The position numbers were made by a program, and so were the translations under genes. Shown in pieces: positions 35,434-45,330 of a stretch of DNA of 60,641 nucleotides. The stretch covers positions 1 through 60,641 of the forward strand of contig WSXZ01000057.1 in the NCBI GenBank assembly GCA_009773555.1, in the 5' to 3' direction. The stretch's first letter is position 1. Each line of letters begins with the position of its first letter. Source of the DNA: Methylocystaceae bacterium. GTDB lineage: Bacteria > Pseudomonadota > Alphaproteobacteria > Rhizobiales > Beijerinckiaceae. Under the pieces are notes generated by a model. That model ran no database searches and was not told the DNA's origin. It worked only from the letters and a program-made list of their open reading frames with translations.

Positions 35434-36952
35434 GGCGGCGGCGCGCGGCGCGACGCAGCGCTCCGACTCCGCGCCAAAGCCTGTCGCGATCGTCGACATT
35501 GGCTCGAATTCGGTGCGTCTCGTCGCCTATCAGGCGCTCGCGCGCGCGCTGACCCCGATCTTCAACGAAAAGGCGATGTGCGGTCTCGGCAAGGGCGTCG
35601 TCACGACAGGCCGACTGCCCGATGAGGGCGTCGACAAGGCGATGAAGGCGCTGCGCCGCTATCGCGCGCTTTGCGAGACGATGGGCGTCGACGACATCGA
35701 GGTGATCGCCACCGCGGCGGTGCGCGGCGCCAAGAACGGCGACGTTTTTCTCGACGCGGCGCGCGACGCCATTCAGCGCGACATTTCGCTGCTTTCGGGC
35801 CGTCGCGAGGCGGAGCTTTCCGCGCTTGGCGTCATTTCGGCGATCCATGAGCCGGACGGCGTCGTGGGCGATCTCGGCGGCGGGTCGCTCGAACTGATCG
35901 ACGTCCACAAGGAAGCGCTCGGCAAGGGGATCACCCTGCCGCTTGGCGGGCTCGCGCTGATGGACGCGTCGCGGCGCTCGATGCGCGAGGCGACGCGCAT
36001 CGCCCGCAAGGCGATCGCCGACGCGAAGCCGCTCGATCATCTTAAGGGCCGCACCTTTTACGCGGTCGGCGGCACCTGGCGATCGCTCGCCAAACTCCAC
36101 ATGCGTCAGCGCAACTATGCGCTCGGCGTCATGCATCATTACCGCATCCAGACAAGCGAAGCCGCCGATTTCGCTGAACTTGTCGAACATATCGACAGTG
36201 AGGCGCTTGAGGACATCGACTTCGTTTCGGCGGCGCGCCGGCCTCTGCTCGCCTATGGCGCGATCGTGCTTGACGAGATCATCCGCCGCGCCAAGCCTCG
36301 CGAGATCGTCATTTCAGCCGCGGGCGTGCGCGAAGGCTTGTTGTATGAGCGCCTATCGCCGGCCGAGCGGCGCGTCGACCCCTTGCTCGCGGCGACCCGC
36401 GAATTGGAAGCGACTTTCGCGCGCGCGCCGGGCTATGGCGACGATCTCATCGACTGGACGGACGCCTATATGGAAAAGAGCGGCATAGACGAAACCGACG
36501 AGGAGCGCCGGCTGCGCCACGCCGCCTGCCTGCTCTCCGACATCGCGTGGCGCGCTCATCCGGAATATCGCGCGCAGCGCGCCATGAACATCGTGACGCA
36601 GGGGCCCTTCGTCGCCATTGATCATCCGGGCCGCGCCTTCCTGTCGCTTGCAATCGTTTTCCGTCACGAAGGGCTCGACGGCGTGGAAGGGCTTTCGGAT
36701 TTGCGCACGCTGCTGACGACGCGACTGTTCGCGCGCGCGCGCATTCTCGGGGCGCTCATGCGGGTCGCCTATTTATTGTCAGCGTCGATGCCCGGCGTTT
36801 TGCCGCGCACGCGCTTGCGTGTCTGCGATCGCGCGGCGACGCTCACTTTGCCTGCCGCTTACGCCGATCTTGCGAGCGAGCGCGTGCTCAATCGTCTGAA
36901 GGCGCTCGGCAAGCTCATGGGCGCCGACGCGCAGATCGAGGTCGCGCCCTGA
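35426..36952 (+). CDS. ppx: Ppx/GppA exopolyphosphatase
   Basis: The 508-residue protein begins with the actin-like ATPase fold: [66 protein letters not shown], and [13 protein letters not shown]. The C-terminal third is an HD-like helical domain. It hydrolyses terminal phosphate of polyphosphate, or pppGpp. Its ATG lies within the 3' end of ppk1, an arrangement common in alphaproteobacteria. Confidence 0.95.
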   Translation: MLEAAARGATQRSDSAPKPVAIVDIGSNSVRLVAYQALARALTPIFNEKAMCGLGKGVVTTGRLPDEGVDKAMKALRRYRALCETMGVDDIEVIATAAVRGAKNGDVFLDAARDAIQRDISLLSGRREAELSALGVISAIHEPDGVVGDLGGGSLELIDVHKEALGKGITLPLGGLALMDASRRSMREATRIARKAIADAKPLDHLKGRTFYAVGGTWRSLAKLHMRQRNYALGVMHHYRIQTSEAADFAELVEHIDSEALEDIDFVSAARRPLLAYGAIVLDEIIRRAKPREIVISAAGVREGLLYERLSPAERRVDPLLAATRELEATFARAPGYGDDLIDWTDAYMEKSGIDETDEERRLRHAACLLSDIAWRAHPEYRAQRAMNIVTQGPFVAIDHPGRAFLSLAIVFRHEGLDGVEGLSDLRTLLTTRLFARARILGALMRVAYLLSASMPGVLPRTRLRVCDRAATLTLPAAYADLASERVLNRLKALGKLMGADAQIEVAP

Positions 36953-37000
36953 ACGCAAAGCGTTTCACTCTCCAACGAACTTATTTGAAAGGAATTCGAG

Positions 37001-38047
37001 ATGGACAGGCAATTCGCAAAAGGGCTTCTGGCGGCCGCCGGTGCGGTCGCATTGATGAGCGCGAGCGCCGAGGCCTGCACGCGCGTGCTCTATGGGACCA
37101 GCGACAAGGACTATCTTGTGGGCCGGACGATGGACTGGGACGTCGATCCGCGAACAAGCTTGTGGTCGTTCCCGCGCGGCATGGCGCGCGACGGCGGCGT
37201 TGGTCCGGGGTCGATCAAATGGACCGCGAAATATGGTTCGCTCATCGCCGACTTTTACAATGCGGCCACGGCTGAAGGCATGAACGACGCAGGGCTCGCG
37301 GTTAATCTTCTCTATCTGGCCGAGGCGGATTACGGAGACCCGAAGGCCACCAAGAAGCCGCTTCTGTCCGTTGGCGGCTGGGCGCAATACGTCCTCGACA
37401 ATTACGCGAACGTCGCTGATGCGGTGAAGGCGCTGCAAAAGGAGCCCTTCGCGATCGTCGCGCCCGATCTTCCCGGCGGCGTCAAAGCGGCGAGCCATAT
37501 GGCGCTGGCCGATCAATCAGGCGACAGCGCCATACTCGAATATCTCGGCGGCAAGCTCGTCATTCATCACAACCCGAAATACACTGTGATGACCAACTCC
37601 CCGCCCTTCGATCAGCAGCTTGCGCTCAACACCTATTGGGTTGAGATCGGGGGGTCGAAATTCCTTCCCGGCACGCATCGCGCGTCCGATCGCTTCGCCC
37701 GCGCCAGTTGGAATTTAGACGCGACGCCGAAAGTCGACGACAAGCGCGTGGCGATCGCCAGCGTTTTTTCGATCATTCGGAACGTCTCGGTGCCGCTTGG
37801 GATATCAACGCCGCAGGAGCCGAACATCGCCTCGACGCGATGGCGTTCGGTCACCGACATCAAGGATCGGCTCTATTATTTCGAGCCGACGCTGAACCCT
37901 TCGATTTTCTGGGTCGAGCTGACGAAACTGAAGCTCGAACCGGGCGCCAAGCCCGCGAAGCTCGACCTTGCGGGCAGCCCGATTCTGGCGGGCGAAGTTT
38001 CGGACAAATTCGTTCCCGCCGAGCCGTTCAAATTCCTGTCGCACTGA
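37001..38047 (+). CDS. Linear amide C-N hydrolase (choloylglycine-hydrolase/Ntn family), exported
   Basis: The 348-residue protein has a signal peptide ending ASAEA, directly followed by Cys26 in CTRVLYGTSDKDYLVGRTMDWD. After cleavage this Cys would be the N-terminal nucleophile, as in bile-salt and penicillin V hydrolases. Supporting residues include NDAGLAVNLLYL, SILEYLGG-type AILEYLGGKLVIHHN and VMTNSPPFDQQLA. Outside the gut such enzymes act on acyl-homoserine lactones or other amides, so quorum-signal turnover is possible but unproven. It lies between ppx and the minus-strand rnd region, where neighbours are otherwise conserved. Confidence 0.85.
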   Translation: MDRQFAKGLLAAAGAVALMSASAEACTRVLYGTSDKDYLVGRTMDWDVDPRTSLWSFPRGMARDGGVGPGSIKWTAKYGSLIADFYNAATAEGMNDAGLAVNLLYLAEADYGDPKATKKPLLSVGGWAQYVLDNYANVADAVKALQKEPFAIVAPDLPGGVKAASHMALADQSGDSAILEYLGGKLVIHHNPKYTVMTNSPPFDQQLALNTYWVEIGGSKFLPGTHRASDRFARASWNLDATPKVDDKRVAIASVFSIIRNVSVPLGISTPQEPNIASTRWRSVTDIKDRLYYFEPTLNPSIFWVELTKLKLEPGAKPAKLDLAGSPILAGEVSDKFVPAEPFKFLSH

Positions 38048-38072
38048 CGCGCAGGGCATTTCTGGGCTTTTG

Positions 38073-38096
38073 GCGGCGCGCCCTAGGACGCGCCGC
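38073..38096. terminator. Bidirectional terminator-like hairpin
   Basis: GCGGCGCG (38073-38080) pairs with CGCGCCGC (38089-38096) around an 8-base loop, between two convergent genes that end at 38047 and 38106. CTTTT precedes it on the plus strand. It would serve both transcripts, although there is no clear T tract after the stem. Confidence 0.45.
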
Positions 38097-38105
38097 TATC
38101 TGACG

Positions 38106-38492
38106 CTATTCACCCGGAGCGCGCGCGACTCGATTGATCTTGTCCACGCGCATGGTCTGTGCGCCAGCGGCGCAATTAAAGCGCAGGGATGTGCCGACGG
38201 CAGAGTCGAAAAACGCCGCCTTTCCGTCCGTGACGGTGACGACGAGACGCGTCGCCTGGGTCGCCGGCGTCGGATCCTCCTCCAACGCGGAATCGATGAC
38301 CATCATGGTCAGACGGCAGCCGTTCTCGCCGCCCACGAAATAGCTCACGACATGCTTGGGGCCGGCGTCAAAGCTCGCCGCCATAAGCGGCTTCATCGTC
38401 AAGGAAGCATCAGCTGCGGACAGGCCCGAGCTTGCTGCAAGGCACAGCGCTCCGCCGAACGCCGCCGCGACAATTCGATTTCCTGTAGTCAT
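38106..38492 (-). CDS. Secreted hypothetical protein
   Basis: The 128-residue protein has a signal peptide (MTTGNRIVAAAFGGALCLAASSGLSAA). The mature domain includes MKPLMAASFDAGPKHVVSYFVGGENGCRLTMMVID, then TQATRLVVTVTDGKAAFFDS and SLRFNCAAGAQTMRVD. The two Cys (GC...NC) may pair. It is probably periplasmic. I do not recognise the family. The 250 bases upstream are AT-rich and hold no gene. Confidence 0.65.
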   Translation of the reverse strand: MTTGNRIVAAAFGGALCLAASSGLSAADASLTMKPLMAASFDAGPKHVVSYFVGGENGCRLTMMVIDSALEEDPTPATQATRLVVTVTDGKAAFFDSAVGTSLRFNCAAGAQTMRVDKINRVARAPGE

Positions 38493-38741
38493 ATCTTATC
38501 CTTCCGTTTCGGAGCGGGGCCGGCGTAACGCACAACCGTCGCAGCGAACTGCGCCCCACTCGGGATGGAAGGTAGTTACCGCATTGCAGCACGACAACAC
38601 CGCACTGCAATAACTTATCGTAATGTCGCATTAACTGAATGATATTTAATGGTATTTAATGGCGCACAAATATTCGTCAGTCGCTTGCCTGCGCGCAAAA
38701 ATGGCGCAGCGGCATGCTGCGCTGCGGCGCAAGCGTGAGGC

Positions 38742-39875
38742 TTATTCGGCGTTCGCTGGTTCGTCCGCCGCTTGCCAGTCAAAGGTGACGACCCGGCCGT
38801 TTTCCACTGAAAGCGCGAGGCGACCGCTCTTCAACTCCAACGCCTTGTCGCCGAAGATCGCCCGGCGCCAACCCTTCAGCGCCTGAACGTCGGCATGATC
38901 GTCATGTGCGACGGCTTCGAGGTCTTCGACCGTCGCGATCATCTTGGCGGCGACGCCCGTCACCGTCGCGCCGTTTGAGTTGCGTCGGTCGCGTTCGATG
39001 CGGGGCACCGTGGCGGGATCGCGCGCAAGGCCGCGCTCGACAGCGGCGATGATGTCGGTTCCCGCGCGGGAGCGCTCCATGCCCTTTGGAAACGACCGCA
39101 AATTGCCGAGAGCTTCGACAGAGCGCGGCGCGGCTTGAGCAATCTCGAGGAGCACGTCATCCTTCAGGACGCGCGAACGCGGCACGTCGCGCGATTGCGC
39201 TTCGAACTCGCGCCAGGCGGCCAGCTCCATCAGAACGGCGAGATCGCGCGGCTTGCGGGCGCGATGGCGCAGCCGTTCCCAGGCGTTTTCGGGATGCTGC
39301 TCATAGGTCGAGGGCGAGGTAAGCGTCTGCATCTCGTCCACAAGCCAGTCGAGTCGATTGGAGCGTTCGAGCCGCGCCCGCAAGGCGGTGTATATGTCGC
39401 GAAGATGGGTGACGTCGGCGATGGCGTATTCGATCTGGGCGTTTGACAGCGGCCGGCGCGACCAGTCGGTGAATCGCGACGATTTGTCGAGACTGGCGCG
39501 CGTGATCGCCTTCACCAGCTCGAGATAGGACGCTTGTTCGCCGAATCCGCAGACCATGGCCGCGACCTGCGTATCAAAGATCGGCGCAGGGATGAGTCGG
39601 GCGAGGCGCCAGATGATCTCGAGGTCCTGGCGGGCGGCATGAAACACCTTGACGACGTCGGGATTGGCCATGAGGCCAAAAAACGGCGAAAGATCAAGGT
39701 CATCGGCAAGGGCGTCGATCGCCACAGCCTCTTCCGGCGACGCCAGCTGAATCACGCAGACCTGCGGCCAGAACGTGGTTTCGCGCAAAAATTCGGTGTC
39801 GACCGTGACGAAGGGATGCTGAGCGAAACGGTCGCAGACCGCCGTCAGTTCGGGATTGGTGGTAAGAAGACTCAT
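38742..39875 (-). CDS. rnd: Ribonuclease D
   Basis: The product has 377 residues from ATG 39875; the longer ORF adds 96 unlikely residues. DEDD exonuclease motifs are present: [32 protein letters not shown] and [21 protein letters not shown]. The HRDC domain follows ([40 protein letters not shown]). It trims the 3' ends of tRNA precursors. In this group it normally follows ppk-ppx; here it is on the opposite strand with two extra genes in between. Confidence 0.95.
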   Translation of the reverse strand: MSLLTTNPELTAVCDRFAQHPFVTVDTEFLRETTFWPQVCVIQLASPEEAVAIDALADDLDLSPFFGLMANPDVVKVFHAARQDLEIIWRLARLIPAPIFDTQVAAMVCGFGEQASYLELVKAITRASLDKSSRFTDWSRRPLSNAQIEYAIADVTHLRDIYTALRARLERSNRLDWLVDEMQTLTSPSTYEQHPENAWERLRHRARKPRDLAVLMELAAWREFEAQSRDVPRSRVLKDDVLLEIAQAAPRSVEALGNLRSFPKGMERSRAGTDIIAAVERGLARDPATVPRIERDRRNSNGATVTGVAAKMIATVEDLEAVAHDDHADVQALKGWRRAIFGDKALELKSGRLALSVENGRVVTFDWQAADEPANAE

Positions 39876-40198
39876 TTGAATTGGTTCTAAACGTTTTTGG
39901 TCCCGGTCTGAAGTCCCAAGGAGCGACTTAGGACGTCTCAGCGGCGTTCGGCCGGATTCGGCCCCGACCAAAATACACGGTTTTGCCGAATTTCGCAGAC
40001 CATCGGAGGCCACGTCCGCACGGGACCGGGCGAAAAGCTGCAACGTGACGACGATGCGGTGCAGCAGGGGGGCGTATAGACGCTCAACTGTCGCAAAAAG
40101 ACGGCCCCGGCCTCTGGAGTTCCAAGATTTCCAAGTTGCGGCCGATGCCTGATGGGGTAGCATGCCGCCGCCACTCTATCCGGGGAGCCACCCAATTC
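39876..40198. other. Intergenic region between rnd and the TPR gene
   Basis: These 323 bases hold no supported gene; the ORFs crossing it are extensions of flanking genes in both directions. The divergent promoters must be here, but no clear boxes stand out. No tRNA-like T-loop or cloverleaf is visible. Confidence 0.4.
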
Positions 40199-41149
40199 AT
40201 GCATGAGCGTCTCACTCTCGCAGCGCGCGCGGCCGCGCGGGCGCGGTGTCCGGCGGCTGTCATCGCCGCTTCACTTCTCGCCCTCAGCGCGCCCGCCATG
40301 GCTGCGCATAAGGGCGGCGTCAGCCCCGCGTGGAGCCAGTGCCGCGCGCCTGATCCAGACGCGCGCATCGCAGGCTGCACGCAAGTCATTCAGGAGATCG
40401 ACAAGGAGACCCCGCACAACAAGGTGGCGGCCTATGTCAATCGCGCCGGCGCTTATCAGGCGAAGGGCGACTATGCGCACGCGCTGGAGGACTTCGGCAA
40501 AGCGCTGGAGTTCGAACCCAAATCATCGGTGATTCTGGCCGCACGCGGCGCCGCGCATCATGCGAAGGGCGACCTCGACGCCGCGCTCGCCGACTATGAT
40601 CAGGCCATCGCCGCCGACAAAAAGAACGCCGCCGCGCTTCTGGCGCGCGCCTATGTTTGGCGCGCGAAAGGCGATGTCGACAAGGCTCTCGCCGATCTCA
40701 GGGATGCGGCGAAAGCTGACCCAAAAGCGACGGCGCCGGACGTCGCGGCGGGCGCTCTCTATCACGGGAAAGGCGATCATGAGCGCGCCATCGCCGCATT
40801 TTCCGAGGCGGCGAAGCGCGATCCTAAACTGGCCGCGGCGCGCAATGGACGGGGCGCCTGCCACTACGCCAAGGGCGAATTCGATAAGGCGATCGCCGAC
40901 TTCGACGCGGCGCTGAAAATCGACGCCAGCTACGTCGGCGCGCTTGTCAACCGCGCCAACGCCTGGCGGGCCAAGAAGGACTTCCCCCGCGCCAAGGCCG
41001 ATTACGACGCCGCGCTGGCGGCGAAGCCTGATCTCGCCGCGGCGAAGAAGGGATCGGAGGACATGGCCAGGCTCATCGCCAAAAAGGGTTCGAGCGCGGC
41101 GACGCCGGCCGATTCCGCCCCTGCCGAAGCCGAACACGACCACAACTGA
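40199..41149 (+). CDS. Exported tetratricopeptide repeat protein
   Basis: The product has 316 residues from ATG 40199, after GGGGAG; a 21-residue upstream extension lacks support. A signal peptide is followed by a short Cys-bearing segment (SPAWSQCRAPDPDARIAGCTQVI), then about seven TPR units such as AAYVNRAGAYQAKGDYAHALEDFGKALEFEP and AARNGRGACHYAKGEFDKAIADFDAALKID. It ends in an acidic/His tail. TPR arrays scaffold protein complexes; the partner is unknown. The SQC...GC start with 'IAGCTQVI' is typical of Sel1/TPR proteins of rhizobia. Confidence 0.85.
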   Translation: MHERLTLAARAAARARCPAAVIAASLLALSAPAMAAHKGGVSPAWSQCRAPDPDARIAGCTQVIQEIDKETPHNKVAAYVNRAGAYQAKGDYAHALEDFGKALEFEPKSSVILAARGAAHHAKGDLDAALADYDQAIAADKKNAAALLARAYVWRAKGDVDKALADLRDAAKADPKATAPDVAAGALYHGKGDHERAIAAFSEAAKRDPKLAAARNGRGACHYAKGEFDKAIADFDAALKIDASYVGALVNRANAWRAKKDFPRAKADYDAALAAKPDLAAAKKGSEDMARLIAKKGSSAATPADSAPAEAEHDHN

Positions 41150-41172
41150 AGCCCTGGCGGCGAAAAGGCGCG

Positions 41173-41691
41173 TTACAGCGTCTTGGCCGCCGCCAGAACC
41201 TCCTCGGCGTGGCCGGGAACCTTCACCTTGCGCCAGATCCTGGCGATGCGGCCGTCGGGACCGATGAGCATTGTCGTGCGCTCGACGCCCAGATATTTGC
41301 GGCCATACATGCTTTTCTCGACCCAGACGCCATAGGCGCTGAGCGTGTCCTTTCCCTCATCTGACGCGAGGGGCAGCGACAATTCATATTTCGCGCGGAA
41401 TTTGTCGTGGTTCTTGATCGGGTCCGGCGACATGCCGACGACCACGGCCTTGGCCTTCGCGAAACTCTCGCGTAATGCGTTGAACTCTATAGCTTCTTTC
41501 GTGCAGCCCGACGTGTCGTCCTTAGGGTAGAAATAGAGCACGACTTTTTTGCCCTTCAGGGCGGCGAGCGAGATTTTCTCCCCGCCAGCCCCTGGAAGGT
41601 CGAAGGCAGGCGCCAAATCTCCCTCCTTTAAGCCTTCCTTCTTCGCCCCCTCCTTGAGTGTAGCTTCGGCCTTGCTGGCGGTCGTGCTCAT
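41173..41691 (-). CDS. bcp: Bcp/PrxQ-type peroxiredoxin
   Basis: The product has 172 residues from ATG 41691, after GGAAGG. The core is GDLAPAFDLPGAGGEKISLAALKGKKVVLYFYPKDDTSGCTKEAIEFN, where Cys63 is the peroxidatic residue. It reduces hydroperoxides at the expense of thioredoxin or another thiol. E. coli Bcp has its resolving Cys five residues later; here that position (Ile68) is not Cys, so this is a 1-Cys type needing an external thiol. A charged N-terminal extension of about 24 residues is unusual but also occurs in rhizobial forms. Confidence 0.92.
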   Translation of the reverse strand: MSTTASKAEATLKEGAKKEGLKEGDLAPAFDLPGAGGEKISLAALKGKKVVLYFYPKDDTSGCTKEAIEFNALRESFAKAKAVVVGMSPDPIKNHDKFRAKYELSLPLASDEGKDTLSAYGVWVEKSMYGRKYLGVERTTMLIGPDGRIARIWRKVKVPGHAEEVLAAAKTL

Positions 41692-41814
41692 GGCGCCTTC
41701 CTTTCGTCGCATCTGCAGCTAAAATCAGTGCGTAGAATGCAGACTGCGCGCCAGCCGGCAAGACCGGCTTAACCGCCCGCGTCCGCGCTGCGATCGAGCC
41801 GAGAGCGAGGCCAA

Positions 41815-44800
41815 TTGACCGACAGGACGGGGCGCAAGCCTAGCGGCGGCGATATCGTCGTCGACAGGGCGCGGCGCGCGATTCAGCGGGCCTGTCGCGC
41901 GGCGTGGCGAACGCCATTTTTTTGGGCGCCGCCCCGCGGACTTCCCCGCCTGATCATGCTCAGCGGGCTTGCCGCAACGCTTCTGTGCGCGCTGACGTTC
42001 GGCGGCTTCTTCCTGCTGCTTTCGCAGGGCTCCATCACCTTTGCCTGGCTCGCGCCGCGCATCGTCGAATCGCTCGACGAACTCGCAGGCGGCCGCTACG
42101 AATTTTCGCTGGGCGCCGCCGCGATCGGCAACGGCGATCATGGTCCGACGCTGTCCGTCGACAATTTCATCGTTAAGAAAGAGGGTCGTCCGATCGTGGC
42201 GGCGCCGCGCGCGGAACTGTCGCTCGACCTTCGCTCCCTGTTGATCGGCCGCATAAAGCTGCGCCGCCTCGAGGTTCTTGACCTGGATTTGCGCCTGTCG
42301 GTCAATCCAGACGGCGCCGTCGTGATTTCAGCCGGCGCGCAACCTGTTCCAGCGCCAGCGCCCGCGATTGCGCCCGGCGCGCCGGCGAACGGCGCCGGGT
42401 CGGAGCGCGTGACTCTGCTGCGCGACGCGGCGGGGGCCCTGCGCGGGCTCATGGACTTCGCCACGAGCCCGAACAGTCCAATCGCCGCGCTCGATCGTCT
42501 CGCCGTGTCGCATGGCCGGCTCACGATCGACGACCGGACGATCGATCGCGCCATCCGCTATGAAGACGTGACGCTCAGCCTCGACAAGGGCGACAGCGGC
42601 ATGCGCTTCTCCGCGGCGGCCAACGGCCCCTCGGGGCGTTGGACGGCCGTCGCCGTCGCAAAGGGCGCGCCGGGAGGAAGGCGCGATTTCCACGCGCAGT
42701 TTCGCAATTTTTCAATCGACGAGATTTCGCTTGCCGGGGGCTTCCGCACAACCCGCTTCGACACCGACGCGCCGCTCTCCTTTGACCTGAGATTCGCGCT
42801 CGGTCCGGGCGACGAAGTTCTCGAAGCATCGGGCCAAATGGAGATCGGCCGGGGCTATTTCCGCTTCGACGAGCCGGATCACGAGCCGGTGATGATCGAA
42901 AAGATCGCCGGCGTTGCGGTTTGGGACAGGGCCGCGCGCAAGGTCGCAGTCGCACCGCTCGTGTTCAAGGCCGGCGGTTTCGACATGACCATCGTCGGCG
43001 AGGCGCGCCCACCTGACGGGGCGAGGACCATCGCCGATGCGGCGAGCCTGGATGGGCCATGGACGATCGCGTTGCGGCTCAAAGCGCCAACCGTGGTCGC
43101 GCCTGAGCGCGCGGGAGAGAAAAATGTCCGCATTGATAACGGACTGCTCAACGCGCGCCTGTTTCGCGACGAGCGTCAGATGGTCTTCGACAAATTCGCC
43201 TTTGCCGGTCCCGATGCGCGCGTCGACCTCAACGGCGCATTGAGTTGGCGCGACGACATCCGCGTCATACTCAAGATGGGAATCGAGGAGACGCAGATAC
43301 GCGCGCTCGCGCGTCTATGGCCGACCCATGTCGCGCCGTCCGTGCGCACCTGGTTCGTCGATCATGTGCCGGTCGGCGTCCTGAAGCGCGCCCAATATGC
43401 CGCCGACTTCGACGGCGCGGCGTTGAACGCGATGCGTTACGAGCAGGCGCCGCCGGATCGCTCGCTGTTCGCCGAGGGCGACATCGTCGATGCGACAGTG
43501 TCCGACATCTTGCCGGGCATGGCGCCGCTCACCGGCATCAACGGGCGACTGCGGATCACCGGACAGACGGCGTCTTTCGACGCGACCTCAGGCGCCATGG
43601 AGACTGGGCCGGGTCGCCGCCTTGCGCTGTCGTCCGGCCGCTTCCTCGTCGCCGACAGCGCGCTGCGCCCGACGCCCGCGATGGTCGAGGTTGCTGTGGG
43701 CGGCGACGTCGAAGCCGTCTCTGACCTGCTTTCATTGCCGGCGATCGCCGACCACGCGTCTGTCCCCGTCGAAGCAGGCGCGCTGAAAGGAACCCTCGAA
43801 GGTCGGCTGCGCGTCGATTTCGAGACAGGGGCGACCGCGCGCGACGCGGCTACAACTTTCGCCATCGACGCGACGACGTCGAACCTTGTGATCGAGAAGC
43901 TGATCGGCAGGGAGAAGCTCGAGAGCGGCGCGTTGCACATCGTCGCTGATCCAGCCGGACTGCGCGTGAACGGAACCGGCAAAATCTATGGCGCGCCAGC
44001 GACCCTAGACGTGCGCCGCGGCTTTGGCGACAAAGGCCCCGCGCAGGCGCAGGTCGCATTCACTTTTGACGATGCGGCGCGCCAGCGCGCCGGCTACGCC
44101 ATCGCCGGCGTCAGCGGCCCGATTCTGGCGACGATACGCACGCCCCTCCCGGTCGAGAACGTCGACACGCAGATCGATCTCGATCTTACCCGGACGAATT
44201 TCGATAACCCGCTGCCGGGTCTGGTAAAACCGGCGGGAAAGCCGGCAAAGTCTTCGTTCACGCTGACGCGCCACGGCGAGGCGATGTCGCTCGAACAATT
44301 CGTGTTCGACGCGGGACCGACGCAGGCGCAGGGCGTCATCGAGTTCGGACGCGAAGGCGCATTCCGCGCCGCCCGTCTCTCGCAGGCGCGGCTCTCGCCC
44401 GGCGACGACATGCGCGTCGACGTGCAGCGTAGCGGCGAACTGGTGAAGATCGTCGCGCGCGGCGCGAATTTCGACGCCCGTCCGATCATGCAGGGATTGC
44501 TGCGCGCCGATCGCGGCAAGGGCAGCGTCGACGACCTCGATCTCGACTTCAAGTCGCCGATCGTCACCGGCTACGGCAAGCAAATTCTCGCAAACGTCGA
44601 ACTGAAATTGGAGCGTCGCGGCGGCAAGCCCCGCGCGGTGGCGCTTAAAGGCTTTTTCGGCCGCGAGCAGCTCACGGTCGGCATGGGGCGCGGTCAGGAT
44701 AACCAGTCGCAACTCGAAATTGCGACAAACGACGGCGGCTCGCTGCTCTCCTTCTTTGACATCTATCGGAAGATGGACAGCGGCGCGCTGACCGCGACCG

Positions 44801-45321
44801 TGCAGATTAATCAAAACCGCGCCGATGGCGCTTTGCGCATTCGCGACTTCTTCGTGCGCGGCGAACCGACCGTTCGCCAGCTGATGGCGCAAAGCGGAAC
44901 GGCGCGCCCGGACGATCGCGGCAATTACCGCTTCGACCCCGATCTCGTTCGCGTCGGCAGATTGGAGAGCGACTTCAGCTGGTCGGGCGGACAGCTTACC
45001 GTGCGCGAGGGCGTGCTGTCGGGTCCCGAAATCGGCCTCACCTTCGACGGCTACATTGATTTCCCGCGCGAGCGGCTGGACCTCGTCGGCTCCTACGTTC
45101 CCGCCTATGCGCTGAACAATCTGTTGTCGAATATTCCGGTGGTCGGCGTCGTGCTCGCCGGCGGCCAGCATGAAGGCGTCTTTGCGCTGAGCTATCGCCT
45201 CTATGGCGCGCTCCCATCGCCTTCGATCAGCGTCAATCCGCTCTCGGCGATCGCGCCCGGCTTGATGCGCAAGATCATGGGCGTCATCGACGGCACCGCG
45301 CGAATGCCGCAGCAGCGGTAG
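41815..45321 (+). CDS. Large YhdP/AsmA-like envelope protein (DUF3971)
   Basis: This 1168-residue protein starts at TTG 41815 with GCGAGG upstream. One membrane segment (about residues 44-68, LPRLIMLSGLAATLLCALTF) anchors a long periplasmic beta-rich body. AsmA-like units recur, for example LDLRSLLIGRIKLRRLEVLDLDLRLSVN near the start and VVGVVLAGGQHEGVFALSYRLYG near the end. The family (YhdP, TamB, AsmA) forms bridge-like grooves that carry phospholipid between inner and outer membranes. No close partner gene is nearby. The TTG start may be wrong by a few codons. Confidence 0.87.
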   Translation: MTDRTGRKPSGGDIVVDRARRAIQRACRAAWRTPFFWAPPRGLPRLIMLSGLAATLLCALTFGGFFLLLSQGSITFAWLAPRIVESLDELAGGRYEFSLGAAAIGNGDHGPTLSVDNFIVKKEGRPIVAAPRAELSLDLRSLLIGRIKLRRLEVLDLDLRLSVNPDGAVVISAGAQPVPAPAPAIAPGAPANGAGSERVTLLRDAAGALRGLMDFATSPNSPIAALDRLAVSHGRLTIDDRTIDRAIRYEDVTLSLDKGDSGMRFSAAANGPSGRWTAVAVAKGAPGGRRDFHAQFRNFSIDEISLAGGFRTTRFDTDAPLSFDLRFALGPGDEVLEASGQMEIGRGYFRFDEPDHEPVMIEKIAGVAVWDRAARKVAVAPLVFKAGGFDMTIVGEARPPDGARTIADAASLDGPWTIALRLKAPTVVAPERAGEKNVRIDNGLLNARLFRDERQMVFDKFAFAGPDARVDLNGALSWRDDIRVILKMGIEETQIRALARLWPTHVAPSVRTWFVDHVPVGVLKRAQYAADFDGAALNAMRYEQAPPDRSLFAEGDIVDATVSDILPGMAPLTGINGRLRITGQTASFDATSGAMETGPGRRLALSSGRFLVADSALRPTPAMVEVAVGGDVEAVSDLLSLPAIADHASVPVEAGALKGTLEGRLRVDFETGATARDAATTFAIDATTSNLVIEKLIGREKLESGALHIVADPAGLRVNGTGKIYGAPATLDVRRGFGDKGPAQAQVAFTFDDAARQRAGYAIAGVSGPILATIRTPLPVENVDTQIDLDLTRTNFDNPLPGLVKPAGKPAKSSFTLTRHGEAMSLEQFVFDAGPTQAQGVIEFGREGAFRAARLSQARLSPGDDMRVDVQRSGELVKIVARGANFDARPIMQGLLRADRGKGSVDDLDLDFKSPIVTGYGKQILANVELKLERRGGKPRAVALKGFFGREQLTVGMGRGQDNQSQLEIATNDGGSLLSFFDIYRKMDSGALTATVQINQNRADGALRIRDFFVRGEPTVRQLMAQSGTARPDDRGNYRFDPDLVRVGRLESDFSWSGGQLTVREGVLSGPEIGLTFDGYIDFPRERLDLVGSYVPAYALNNLLSNIPVVGVVLAGGQHEGVFALSYRLYGALPSPSISVNPLSAIAPGLMRKIMGVIDGTARMPQQR

Positions 45322-45330
45322 TCTTCGAGC

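Noticed and set aside
44005-45171. 388-codon minus-strand ORF over the YhdP-like gene
   Set aside because: It is a shadow ORF with no hydrophobic or domain pattern of its own.
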